From CAZQGJ01 sp964592905 (GTDB lineage: Bacteria; Patescibacteriota; UBA1384; CAYGGE01): a DNA stretch of 34,204 bases. How positions within the stretch are numbered: the stretch's first letter is position 1; every line of letters begins with the position of its first letter. The translations under genes and the position numbers were made by a program. This document shows, piece after piece, positions 14,191 to 21,940 of this stretch. Under the pieces are notes generated by a model. It ran no database searches. It was not told the DNA's origin and saw only the letters and a list, made by a program, of their open reading frames with translations. The stretch covers positions 1-34,204 of the forward strand of contig CAZQGJ010000003.1 of assembly GCA_964592905.1 (NCBI GenBank), in the 5' to 3' direction.

Positions 14191-15618
14191 ATGTCTAAAG
14201 CGCTCAGTCTCAGTTTAATCGCCTTTTTAACAATCGCTAATCTCATCGTTTGGGGCTGGCTGGGGACAGAACGCGCCTTTGCCGAACGCGTCGCGCCGGC
14301 CGTTTGGTTGGAACAACAATCGATCGGTGGCCTAAGTCGGGCCGAGCTAGAAACTGAGCTCGATCAATTAACCGAGAGTCTAGATACGCCTCTAACCCTC
14401 ACGGTTGGCGATCAGACAGCCACCATCAAACCAAGCGAACTAGGCATTGTCCTCGACCGCGAGCTGATAGTCGCCGAGGCCTTAGCCGCCAAGCGTCAAC
14501 AGGGCAAGCTGGCCAAATTGATCTGGCACGAGGTCCCGCAAACGAGGAATCTCAACCTTCATCTCGATACCGATCGGGAGCGCTTCGATAGTTGGTTAAT
14601 CAATAGCTTCAGCGGCCTCTTAGTCACACCGGTCAACGCTAAACTCACCCTCAATAGCGATCAGAAGTTAGAGTTTCAGCCTGGCACTATCGGCAAGACG
14701 CTCGAGGCCGAGCGACTACTCGAACAGATCCAATCGGCTATTCGACCGAATCAACCAGTCACTATTATTGCCAGCGTCAGCACTATTAATCCGAGCCTTT
14801 TCTCACCTAGTCAGGTCGAGCGGATTAAAACTCGACTGCAAAGCTTATTAGATAACGGGCTAAATCTTCAACTAGGCGAACAGACTAAGAGTCTGACCAA
14901 AGCCGAACTTTTTGGCCTCTTTAATTTAATCGAGACAGATAACGAGTTACGCGCCGAATTAGACAGCGCCAAACTAGATAAGATCCTCAACGAGATCAAT
15001 CAAAAGATCGCGGTTAAGGCCGTGGCCGAAGAGAAGAACGCTTTAACCGGCGAGATCCTCCGGGCCGGTAGCCCTGGTTTAGAGCTCGAAGTTGTCAAAT
15101 CGCGTCAAATCTTAACTGATTACCTAACCCAAGCCATCGCCTTAGACCAGGAACCAAAGTTCAAAACTACTCTCGCCTTGGCAAGCCTTGTAACGACGGC
15201 TACGAGCAAGAGCGTTTCGCCAGAGTTCTTACTCGGCCGAACACCGGGGCGTTATATCGAGATCGATCTCTCGGCGCAACGTTTGCATTTAATGGAGGGT
15301 GACCAGTATCATCGCACCTTTATCATCTCGACTGGCAAGTGGGACACTCCAACGCCGATCGGTGAGTTTCAGATATACAATCATCACCCCAATCCCTATT
15401 CCAAGCGCTACGGTCTGTATATGCCAAACTGGATGGCGATTACGCCCGATGGCGGCTATGGCCTGCATCAGCTCCCCTATTGGCCGGATGGTCGGGTCGA
15501 GGGTACCAGTCACCTCGGTCGCGCCGTCAGCCACGGCTGCGTGAGATTGGGACCAGGCGACTCGAAATATGTTTACGATTGGGCCGCCAACGGCACTAAA
15601 GTTTTCATCCATCAGTAA
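14191..15618 (+). CDS. Membrane-anchored L,D-transpeptidase (YkuD) with VanW-type peptidoglycan-binding modules
   Basis: The 475-residue protein has an N-terminal signal anchor (about 4-30). Two modules resembling PG_binding_4/VanW-associated domains follow (about 35-160 and 165-330, for example 'LTLTVGDQTATIKPSELGI'). The C-terminal YkuD catalytic domain spans about 350-475: 'RYIEIDLSAQRLHLM', 'STGKWDTPTPIGEF' and the active-site motif 'SHGCVRL' with H448 and catalytic C450. L,D-transpeptidases form 3-3 cross-links or attach proteins to peptidoglycan on the outer side of the membrane. All key residues are present. The gene has no ribosome-binding site but a -10 box six nt upstream, so a leaderless mRNA is likely. 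It converges on the RNase J gene with a shared terminator. Confidence 0.93.
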   Translation: MSKALSLSLIAFLTIANLIVWGWLGTERAFAERVAPAVWLEQQSIGGLSRAELETELDQLTESLDTPLTLTVGDQTATIKPSELGIVLDRELIVAEALAAKRQQGKLAKLIWHEVPQTRNLNLHLDTDRERFDSWLINSFSGLLVTPVNAKLTLNSDQKLEFQPGTIGKTLEAERLLEQIQSAIRPNQPVTIIASVSTINPSLFSPSQVERIKTRLQSLLDNGLNLQLGEQTKSLTKAELFGLFNLIETDNELRAELDSAKLDKILNEINQKIAVKAVAEEKNALTGEILRAGSPGLELEVVKSRQILTDYLTQAIALDQEPKFKTTLALASLVTTATSKSVSPEFLLGRTPGRYIEIDLSAQRLHLMEGDQYHRTFIISTGKWDTPTPIGEFQIYNHHPNPYSKRYGLYMPNWMAITPDGGYGLHQLPYWPDGRVEGTSHLGRAVSHGCVRLGPGDSKYVYDWAANGTKVFIHQ

Positions 15619-15635
15619 TAGAATAGCCCCTCAAT

Positions 15636-15667
15636 AGAAAATACCCGATTTGACTCGGGTATTTTCT
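15636..15667. terminator. Strong bidirectional terminator
   Basis: A perfect 13-bp stem (15636-15648 with 15655-15667) with a 6-nt loop and A/T-rich stem ends that supply T-tracts in both directions. It lies between the convergent L,D-transpeptidase and RNase J genes. Confidence 0.88.
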
Positions 15668-15698
15668 GAATGGTTCGGCTAATGGCTCGGTTAAAAGT

Positions 15699-18185
15699 TT
15701 AAACTTCGATAATAACCGGAATGACCATCGGTTGGCGCTCGGTATGCTCATAGAGATACTCGGCCAACTCTTCACGGAGGGACTTACGAATATAGTCGTA
15801 GTTCATCGGATAGCGCGAGTTGTGATTAGTGAACATCCGTCGGACCTCTTGACGGGCCTTGTAGATCAGATCTTCGGCCGATCGCATATAAACGAAACCG
15901 CGCGAGATGATATCAGGGCTCGAGATTAGGTTGCCGCTCTGCTTATCAACGGTCAGAATGATGACAAAGATGCCATCTTTGGCCATCGCCTGACGATCGC
16001 GCAAGACGATATTGCCAACGTCTCCGATACCCAGACCATCGACCAAGACCTGTCCGGCTTGGACTCTTTCCGCCGAGACGCGACCAACACCATCGGCATC
16101 GAACTCAATGACGCCGCCGTTTTCTAAGATAAAGATCTTACCTGGATCAACGCCAAGTCTTTGCGCCATCCGACCGTGTTTGACCAGATGACGAAACTCG
16201 CCGTGAATTGGCAAGAAGTATTCTGGCTTCATCATGGCCATAATCATCTTCAGCTCTTCTTCGTTGGCATGACCAGAGACGTGAATGTCAACGGCCTTAC
16301 CATAGATAACGTGAGCGCCCTGCTTGTAGAGGTTGTTAACGACATCAAAAACCGAGGCTTCGTTGCCGGGAATAATCGAGGCCGAAATGACTACAGTATC
16401 GCCACGCTTGACTTGAATATGGCGATGTTCGCCAGAAGCAATACGTGACAGAGCCGAAAACTCCTCGCCCTGTGAACCAGTGGTCAAGAAAGTAATCTGA
16501 TGATCGGGCAAGCGCGAGGCAGTCCGTAAATCGACTAGCAAGCCTTGCGGCGCCTTCAAGAAGCCCAGTCGCATCGATTCGTCGATATATTTCTCGAGGC
16601 TGCGACCAGAGATGGCTAACTTACGACCGTACTTAACGGTGGCATCGATCGCCTGTTGAATGCGGTTAATCATCGAGGCAAAGGTCGTAAAGACGACTCG
16701 GCCCTTGGCATTTTTAAAGATTGAGTCAAAGGTTTCCGATAGAACCGATTCACTCATCTGGTAACCTGGCAGCTCGATATTAGTTGACTCCGAAAGCAGA
16801 AGCTTGACACCCTCACGCGAGAGCTCGGCGACTCTGACAAAGTCAAAAGGTTCACCAGAGATTGGCGTGTGGTCGATCTTCCAGTCGGTAAAGTGGGCAA
16901 AGAGACCCTGCGGAGTGCGAATGGCAAAGGCCAACGCATCAGGAATCGAGTGGGTGACGCGGACCGGTTCGATCTCGAAATCGCCTAAGCGAATCCGCTC
17001 ACCGGCTTGAATAATATGAATCGGGGCATCGATACCGTGCTCGGTTAGCTTAATTTTAATCAAGCCAGCGGTTAAGCCCGAGGCATAGATCGGACATTTC
17101 ATCTTCGGCCAGATATAAGGAATACCACCGATATGGTCTTCGTGTCCGTGAGTGATAACTAAGCCACGCAACTTACCAACATGTTCTTGAACATAGGTAA
17201 TATCAGGGATGACCAGGTCGACTCCGGGCATCGATTCGTCAGGAAAGGTCATACCGGCATCAACAACGATTAAATCGTTGTCGGTTTCGTAGGCCATAAT
17301 GTTTTTACCGATCTCACCTAAACCACCTAACGGGATCAGACGAAGTTTACCGGTTTTAGCCTCGGTATGTAACTTCGCTGGTTGAGGAGTCGTGGCGGGA
17401 GTCTGCTGAGTCGTATCCTCCATGGCCTGCATGGTCATGGCAAAGTGCGCCTCTTCGGCCGGCTGATTGTCAAAATCGCGGCGCATCGGCATGCGACGAC
17501 GGCGATCGTTCTTGCGGCTATCGCCATTAGTTTGCGTTGGGGCAAAGGTAGGACTGGCGGTCGCAGCAGGACTAGTGCTGTTGACGGTGCTGTTGGCAGT
17601 GCTGGCAGATCGAGGGGCTGCGCTAGCAGCTGTTGTTCGACGCGGTCGACGCTCGATCACGTGGCCGTTATTGATGCTCTCTCGAGTAAATAGCGGCTCA
17701 TTAGCAGTCGAACTCGAAGTTGGCCGATCGACTGGCCGAGGATTTGAATTCATAGGAGTTCCAGATTCGTTTTGACGCCAAGCGGCGACACGTAAACGGT
17801 TCGCCTCGGCCTCGCTCTGAGGTTGAGCTGGCGCATCGACGATGTTTTGTCGACGAAACCGAGGCGGAGCCGCATGATAAGCGGCAGCCGGCTGCTGAGG
17901 AGTGCCTTGTGGGGCGGACTGAGTTCGGTCGGTACGAGGATTGGTTCGAGAACTGTTGCGGGCTGGGCCAGCAAAGGCCTCGAAAGCTTGGGTATTAATT
18001 GGTTGAATAGTGGCGCCACGCGGGACGCTGCGGAGATCCTTGGCCGTAGTGGCTCGAGGAATCGGTGGGGTCAAGCTACGGGGCGGACGACCCGGACCGC
18101 GCTTGAGCGGTTGGTTAGCCGAAGCACCAGTGGCTCGAGAATCGAGCGGTTTCGGCATGGGATTTGAGTCGAAGTTATTCGACAT
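15699..18185 (-). CDS. rnj: Ribonuclease J with a long disordered N-terminal extension
   Basis: The 828-residue protein is far above the usual 550 or so. Residues from about 280 form a complete RNase J: strand 'LRLIPLGGLGEIGKN', the zinc motif 'HGHEDH' at 346-351, the beta-CASP region with 'GRSLEKYIDES' and 'FLTTGSQGEE', and 'SGHANEEEL' plus 'FLPIHGEFRHL', typical of the family's late metal-ligand motifs. RNase J is a 5'-to-3' exo- and endoribonuclease for mRNA turnover and rRNA maturation. The first roughly 278 residues are low-complexity (P, T, A, R, N, Q), with Arg-rich patches such as 'RKNDRRRRMPMRR', and are likely disordered and RNA-binding. AAGGAAAG precedes the ATG, confirming the long form. 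The start overlaps the uracil-DNA glycosylase gene by 11 bp, so the two form an operon. Confidence 0.95.
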   Translation of the reverse strand: MSNNFDSNPMPKPLDSRATGASANQPLKRGPGRPPRSLTPPIPRATTAKDLRSVPRGATIQPINTQAFEAFAGPARNSSRTNPRTDRTQSAPQGTPQQPAAAYHAAPPRFRRQNIVDAPAQPQSEAEANRLRVAAWRQNESGTPMNSNPRPVDRPTSSSTANEPLFTRESINNGHVIERRPRRTTAASAAPRSASTANSTVNSTSPAATASPTFAPTQTNGDSRKNDRRRRMPMRRDFDNQPAEEAHFAMTMQAMEDTTQQTPATTPQPAKLHTEAKTGKLRLIPLGGLGEIGKNIMAYETDNDLIVVDAGMTFPDESMPGVDLVIPDITYVQEHVGKLRGLVITHGHEDHIGGIPYIWPKMKCPIYASGLTAGLIKIKLTEHGIDAPIHIIQAGERIRLGDFEIEPVRVTHSIPDALAFAIRTPQGLFAHFTDWKIDHTPISGEPFDFVRVAELSREGVKLLLSESTNIELPGYQMSESVLSETFDSIFKNAKGRVVFTTFASMINRIQQAIDATVKYGRKLAISGRSLEKYIDESMRLGFLKAPQGLLVDLRTASRLPDHQITFLTTGSQGEEFSALSRIASGEHRHIQVKRGDTVVISASIIPGNEASVFDVVNNLYKQGAHVIYGKAVDIHVSGHANEEELKMIMAMMKPEYFLPIHGEFRHLVKHGRMAQRLGVDPGKIFILENGGVIEFDADGVGRVSAERVQAGQVLVDGLGIGDVGNIVLRDRQAMAKDGIFVIILTVDKQSGNLISSPDIISRGFVYMRSAEDLIYKARQEVRRMFTNHNSRYPMNYDYIRKSLREELAEYLYEHTERQPMVIPVIIEV

Positions 18186-18891
18186 GAGTACTTTCCTTTC
18201 TTTTGAAAGTCAGATATTGCAGAGCGGAGGGAGGGTCTTGATCGGTGTGAAGCGGCCAAGCTAGCCAATCCGACTCGGCAAACGAATTAATTAATTGTAA
18301 ATATTGAGGTATTTGTTGAAAATCTGCCGCTAACACTGGCTCGAGCTGTCGATTATAGATGGCCGCTGCCGGATGATAGAGAGTTAGCGTGGGCGTGAGC
18401 TTAGGCATCAGGCGATCGATAACGGTGTGCCGCCATAAACGACCATGTTCTCGACTAATCTGCCAAGCTTGAAGCTGGCTGGCGGCAACACTCCGCTCAA
18501 AGAGCAAAGCGATAGCCGATATTCGACCAAGAGTGACGATCAGTTGAGGTTGGATCAGGGCAATCTCTTGGCAGAGCCAGTTAAAATTCGCCTCAATCTC
18601 GTCCGGTAAAGGATCGCGATTAGCCGGCGGCCGATATTTCACCAGATTAGTGATGTAAAGCTGTTCACGCGACCAACCGATGGTGGTTAGCGCCTGATTC
18701 AACCAACGACCAGAGGCGCCAACAAAAGGGAGGCCAGCTAGATCCTCGGCTTGGCCGGGAGCTTCGCCAATGAGAACGACATCTGCTTGCGGGTGACCAT
18801 GACCAAAAACTGGTTGGCTAGCGGAGGCTAAACTCGGCAGTGAGCCGGATTGCGCCATATATGAGTTGAGAGCAGATAGGTTTTTAAACAA
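18175..18891 (-). CDS. Family-4-like uracil-DNA glycosylase lacking the Fe-S cysteines
   Basis: The protein has up to 238 residues. The signatures are clear: 'LIGEAPGQAED' (motif A, about 40-50), 'GLPFVGASGRWLN' (53-65), 'YITNLVKYRPPANRDP' (79-94), 'LIVTLGRISA' and late 'LYHPAAA' (motif B). The enzyme excises uracil from DNA. Family-4 enzymes normally hold a 4Fe-4S cluster with a CxxC near the N-terminus, a Cys in K-C-R-P-P and another about 16 residues later. Here there is no cysteine before residue 107, position 86 is Tyr and the fourth ligand position is Asn102. The frame opens with TTG 18891-18889, only about nine nt after the -10 box; ATG at 18858 (residue 12) is an alternative. It is co-transcribed with RNase J. 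Confidence 0.88.
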   Translation of the reverse strand: MFKNLSALNSYMAQSGSLPSLASASQPVFGHGHPQADVVLIGEAPGQAEDLAGLPFVGASGRWLNQALTTIGWSREQLYITNLVKYRPPANRDPLPDEIEANFNWLCQEIALIQPQLIVTLGRISAIALLFERSVAASQLQAWQISREHGRLWRHTVIDRLMPKLTPTLTLYHPAAAIYNRQLEPVLAADFQQIPQYLQLINSFAESDWLAWPLHTDQDPPSALQYLTFKRKESTHVE

Positions 18892-18900
18892 TGGAGAATT

Positions 18901-18929
18901 AGCATATCAGGGATAGAGTTGTATGTCAA
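18901..18929 (-). promoter_or_regulatory. Promoter of the glycosylase-RNase J operon
   Basis: On the minus strand, perfect TTGACA (18929-18924), a 17-nt spacer and TATGCT (18906-18901). The predicted start is at about 18894, within a few nt of the TTG codon at 18891. Confidence 0.7.
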
Positions 18930-18976
18930 GGCTAACAGGTTTAATTTACTGGTAGGTTGTCTGTTTATAGATAAAG

Positions 18977-19027
18977 AGATCCCCCACTAGCACTGCCGGT
19001 GGGGGATCTAAGCTCCTCGAAGGAGCT
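18977..19027 (-). terminator. Double-hairpin terminator of the kinase-like gene
   Basis: Reading on the minus strand, a 7-bp hairpin (19027-19021 with 19017-19011, 3-nt loop) lies right at the stop codon. A perfect 11-bp stem (19009-18999 with 18987-18977, 11-nt loop) follows, then CTCTTTAT. The second hairpin is the terminator proper. Confidence 0.7.
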
Positions 19028-19757
19028 ACGAGTCGTTGCCGCGAGGAGGGCATTCTGTTAACCAGCGACCACACGGCGTATGGTCCAAAAACGCATGCCC
19101 TTCACTTGCAGTCAGACTAGGCCGTTGTCGAGTGTCCAAGCCTGTCCAGACGATCGATCGCCAGAATCGCTCCACTCTACCGTATAGCTCATCCAAGCCA
19201 TCACAGTTGGAAAGGTTGTGATGAGCCATATTGCGCACTGACTCAAGATCGATGCACGGTGCAGCCCCTGACTTCTCTTGAAGGAGAAAATCGATGGCCT
19301 CTGCCTCGGTAAGCCCATCCCTGGAAACTAGCGCATCACGACACTGATCGAATGGTCTATCGATCCAGACTACTGTCACAGTGGCGTGTTGGTTTGGGAA
19401 AATTGTTTGCAGGTAATCAGCCTGATCGCCACGCCTGAGCCCATCGACAATGCAAATCGTTGGCACCGACGTACACCGAGGTACGATTTGCGGCACGTAG
19501 AGCGTGAAAGGAAACCCGAACTCATCTTTCAGTGGATGAGTATTCATGGCCTGACGAATTTCATCTCGCGAAGCTTGCGAACTACAGTTCAGTGCTAGAC
19601 GAAGCTCTGTTGAGCCGATCGAGATACAGTTGACCTGATGCACCTGGGCAAGACGCTCTAGATGACCTCTCACAGTACCTTTGCCACCCGCTGACTGACA
19701 GGCAAGTGCGATCACCATGATCGGCTTCTTGGGTATTAACTGAGCCCTCATTCCCAA
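19026..19757 (-). CDS. P-loop nucleotide-kinase-like protein
   Basis: The protein is about 241-243 residues, depending on start. The frame begins at TTG 19757, but ATG 19751 (third codon) has GGAGGG eight nt upstream and is the better start. A Walker A variant, 'ACQSAGGKGT' (about 19-28), resembles the GxxGxGKGT of adenylate and related kinases, except that the first glycine is Ala. A second conserved piece, 'ICIVDGLRRGDQADYL' (about 101-116), is like the D-G-x-R element of dephospho-CoA-kinase-related P-loop proteins, and 'VVWIDRPFDQCRDAL' fits a lid region. The substrate is unknown and the last 50 residues have no match I recognise. It is monocistronic, with its own promoter, a terminator-like leader hairpin and a double terminator. 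Confidence 0.68.
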   Translation of the reverse strand: MGMRAQLIPKKPIMVIALACQSAGGKGTVRGHLERLAQVHQVNCISIGSTELRLALNCSSQASRDEIRQAMNTHPLKDEFGFPFTLYVPQIVPRCTSVPTICIVDGLRRGDQADYLQTIFPNQHATVTVVWIDRPFDQCRDALVSRDGLTEAEAIDFLLQEKSGAAPCIDLESVRNMAHHNLSNCDGLDELYGRVERFWRSIVWTGLDTRQRPSLTASEGHAFLDHTPCGRWLTECPPRGNDS

Positions 19758-19768
19758 AACCCTCCGGG

Positions 19769-19797
19769 AAAAAAGTCAACTCGGACGATCCGAGCTG
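19769..19797 (-). terminator. Terminator-like hairpin in the 5' leader of the kinase-like gene (possible attenuator)
   Basis: On the minus strand a 9-bp stem (19797-19789 with 19785-19777, 3-nt loop, one G-T pair) is followed by AC and six T residues (19774-19769). It lies downstream of the promoter's predicted start (about 19809) and upstream of the GGAGGG and ATG, so it would stop transcription before the gene unless bypassed. Confidence 0.6.
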
Positions 19798-19815
19798 AAC
19801 AGTTGAGATGTGGCC

Positions 19816-19844
19816 ATCTTACGGCGAATATACTAGAGTGTCAA
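19816..19844 (-). promoter_or_regulatory. Promoter of the kinase-like gene
   Basis: On the minus strand, perfect TTGACA (19844-19839), a 17-nt spacer and TAAGAT (19821-19816). Confidence 0.6.
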
Positions 19845-19859
19845 GGCTTTTGGCCTTGA
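19841..19859 (-). terminator. Weak hairpin after the glycosidase gene, overlapping the next promoter
   Basis: A perfect 7-bp stem (19841-19847 with 19853-19859, 5-nt loop). It may terminate the upstream glycosidase gene, but lacks a T-tract in that direction. It overlaps the -35 box of the kinase-like gene's promoter. Confidence 0.35.
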
Positions 19860-19885
19860 TTTCCGAGAGTCAGGCAACGCCAAGG

Positions 19886-21136
19886 CTAACGGCGGTCGCG
19901 AATGAAAGCCTGATAACGATGAAAGGCCTGTTTCGGTCCGACGACCAGTCGGGTCGAGCGATCAACATTGACGATAGAGTAACCCTGTTCGGCCGGAGGT
20001 GCCGAGAGATCCTCGATAAGGTTAAACACAAACAAACCGGCAACCGAGCGATCGGCGTAAGCCTGTTTCGCAATCGACTCAATGAAATCTGCTTGGGCCT
20101 TCTCGTTAGCATCAGCGCTACCGCGGCGGCGATTAACCTCGGTCAGCCAGATTGGTTTGCCAAAGCTCTTGAGCTTGGCCAAGAGCTCATAGGTCTGTTT
20201 CTTCTTGGCATCGAGGGTTGGTCGACTAAGGCTACTCCCCATATCTGAAAACCAGTTCCAACCCAGAATCTCAAAGGCTTTGTCACCACCCTCTTTCATA
20301 AAACGATCGAAGAAACCGGTATGAACCCATTGATCGTTGATCAGGCGGCGGGTGTTAGGATCGTTGTCCTTGACCGCCCGAGAGGCCGCCAATAACCAAG
20401 TTTTAACCGCTTGGTAACGGCTATCGACATAATCACCCTTGTCAATACCGTGATGACCGGCGGATTTAATGGCCACCGAGGCCGGCTCAGTCGCCAGCTG
20501 CCAAACGCTCACCTGACCGGCGCGGGGCTTAACTATTTTGGCCACATAATCGTAGGCGCTCTGATCGAGCGACGGATCGCTAAAGATATCTCGCGGGCCA
20601 AAAGGAATAATCATGACCACTTCGAGACCTGCCTCTCGGGCTTTGGCCAAGGCCGCATCGGAAGCAGTTGGGTTATTTGGAGCAAAGTCGATTCGGACGC
20701 TCTTGACCCCTAGCTCCTTAGCTAGGCGATACTGCTCGGGTAGAAATTCCTCGTTCTGATCGGCAAAAGGAAAGATATTCACAGATATTCCCCAAGTAAA
20801 GTTCTGTCGGTTGACTGCCGGTTTAGCGGGCGCCGGACTGCTTTTAGCCGCTGGCTTGGGACTGGTTGAGGCGACGGGAGTCGGCGTTGGCGTTACGGCT
20901 GGCGTTGGACTGGTCGTCGTAGTCGTCTGTATCGAGGCCACCGTAGTCGGTTCGGCAGGTTTGGCCGGCATTAAGCGCGCCGCCCCGGCCCCCGTTCCCA
21001 CACCGATACCGGCAATCGAAACGATAGCTAAGAGCTGTCGAACAACCGGTGACAAAGAGGCTAAGCTGTGACGAAGAAAAGTAAACATACCTTCATAATA
21101 TAAGCTAGCTGTCCACTTCTTGAAAGAGGACGACAT
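19886..21136 (-). CDS. Membrane-anchored clan GH-A-like glycosidase candidate (paralogue 1)
   Basis: The 416-residue frame opens at ATG 21136. ATG 21088 (residue 17) is the likelier start because the rmlA promoter and this gene's own TATATT fall in the first 16 codons. One membrane helix (about 31-52) is followed by a P/T/S/A-rich linker (about 60-108) and a TIM-barrel-like domain (about 112-416). Clan GH-A features are a Glu at the end of strand 4 ('QLATEPAS', E217) and a second in 'IWLTEVNRR' (E333). The usual Asn before the acid/base Glu is Thr. The paralogue at 30485 shares 'IIPFGP', 'INDQWVHTGFFD' and 'LGWNWFSDMG'. It would act outside the membrane on a polysaccharide, plausibly the product of the adjacent locus, as PslG does for Psl. 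Confidence 0.78.
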   Translation of the reverse strand: MSSSFKKWTASLYYEGMFTFLRHSLASLSPVVRQLLAIVSIAGIGVGTGAGAARLMPAKPAEPTTVASIQTTTTTSPTPAVTPTPTPVASTSPKPAAKSSPAPAKPAVNRQNFTWGISVNIFPFADQNEEFLPEQYRLAKELGVKSVRIDFAPNNPTASDAALAKAREAGLEVVMIIPFGPRDIFSDPSLDQSAYDYVAKIVKPRAGQVSVWQLATEPASVAIKSAGHHGIDKGDYVDSRYQAVKTWLLAASRAVKDNDPNTRRLINDQWVHTGFFDRFMKEGGDKAFEILGWNWFSDMGSSLSRPTLDAKKKQTYELLAKLKSFGKPIWLTEVNRRRGSADANEKAQADFIESIAKQAYADRSVAGLFVFNLIEDLSAPPAEQGYSIVNVDRSTRLVVGPKQAFHRYQAFIRDRR

Positions 21137-21147
21137 TCTGATAAGAT
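21120..21147 (+). promoter_or_regulatory. Promoter of the rml-glycosyltransferase operon
   Basis: TTGAAA (21120-21125), a 16-nt spacer and TAAGAT (21142-21147). The 5' leader is about 30 nt and ends in AAGGAG ahead of the rmlA ATG. It overlaps the first codons of the longest form of the divergent glycosidase. Confidence 0.55.
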
Positions 21148-21183
21148 AGACAGGATACAGAACCGAGCAACTAAGGAGTACCG

Positions 21184-21939
21184 ATGAAAGGTATTGTTCT
21201 CGCCGGTGGCAAAGGCAGCCGTCTCTACCCCATGACGCACGCCACCAATAAACACCTTCTCCCTATCTACGATCAGCCGATGATCTACTATCCAATCCAG
21301 ACCTTGACCAAGGCCGGCATTACCGAAATCGCCGTCCTGACTGGCGGTCCTCACGCTGGACACATGATCCGCGTACTCAAAAATGGCCATGAGCTCGGCG
21401 TGACTCGTTTAGACTATATCTATCAAGAGGGCGAGGGTGGCATCGCTCAAGCCTTGGGTCTCTGTGAACGATTTGCCGATGGTGATTCAGTGGCGGTTAT
21501 CTTGGGCGATAACACGACCGATGCCGATATCGGACCCGCCGTCCAAGAGTTTCAGTCTGGTGCCAAGCTCTTCTTAAAAGAAGTCAACGACCCTGAACGG
21601 TTTGGTGTAGCGGTCTTCGACCCGGCTGACGCAGAGAAAATCATCCGCATCGACGAAAAGCCTGCCCAACCCGCCAGTAATATGGCAGTTACCGGTCTAT
21701 ATATTTACGATAATGAAGTGTTTGAACATATTAAAAATATTAAGCCGTCGAACCGAGGCGAGCTCGAGATCACCGATGTTAACAATCGCTACATCGAGGC
21801 GCAGGCCATGAGTTGGTCGTTACTCGATGGCTTTTGGTCCGATGCCGGCAAACCAGAGTCGCTCTTTAGAGCCAACGCCTATTACGCGCGCAAACAGCTT
21901 GGCAGTGAGTTCGATCATTTAATGCAGAGTCTCGACTAA
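21184..21939 (+). CDS. rmlA: Glucose-1-phosphate thymidylyltransferase
   Basis: The 251-residue protein makes dTDP-glucose from glucose-1-phosphate and dTTP, the first step to dTDP-L-rhamnose. It shows the nucleotidyltransferase signature 'GIVLAGGKGSRLYPMT' (3-18), then 'NKHLLPIYDQPMIYYPI', a GD motif in 'VILGDN' near 107-112, 'FGVAVFD' and 'IDEKP'. It is about 40 residues shorter than classic RmlA (about 290), lacking the extra C-terminal helices, as in short-form sugar nucleotidyltransferases; nucleotide specificity is inferred from the operon. It heads the rml operon, with the rmlC-like ATG two nt after its stop. AAGGAG lies about six nt before its ATG. Confidence 0.93.
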   Translation: MKGIVLAGGKGSRLYPMTHATNKHLLPIYDQPMIYYPIQTLTKAGITEIAVLTGGPHAGHMIRVLKNGHELGVTRLDYIYQEGEGGIAQALGLCERFADGDSVAVILGDNTTDADIGPAVQEFQSGAKLFLKEVNDPERFGVAVFDPADAEKIIRIDEKPAQPASNMAVTGLYIYDNEVFEHIKNIKPSNRGELEITDVNNRYIEAQAMSWSLLDGFWSDAGKPESLFRANAYYARKQLGSEFDHLMQSLD

Positions 21940-21940
21940 G

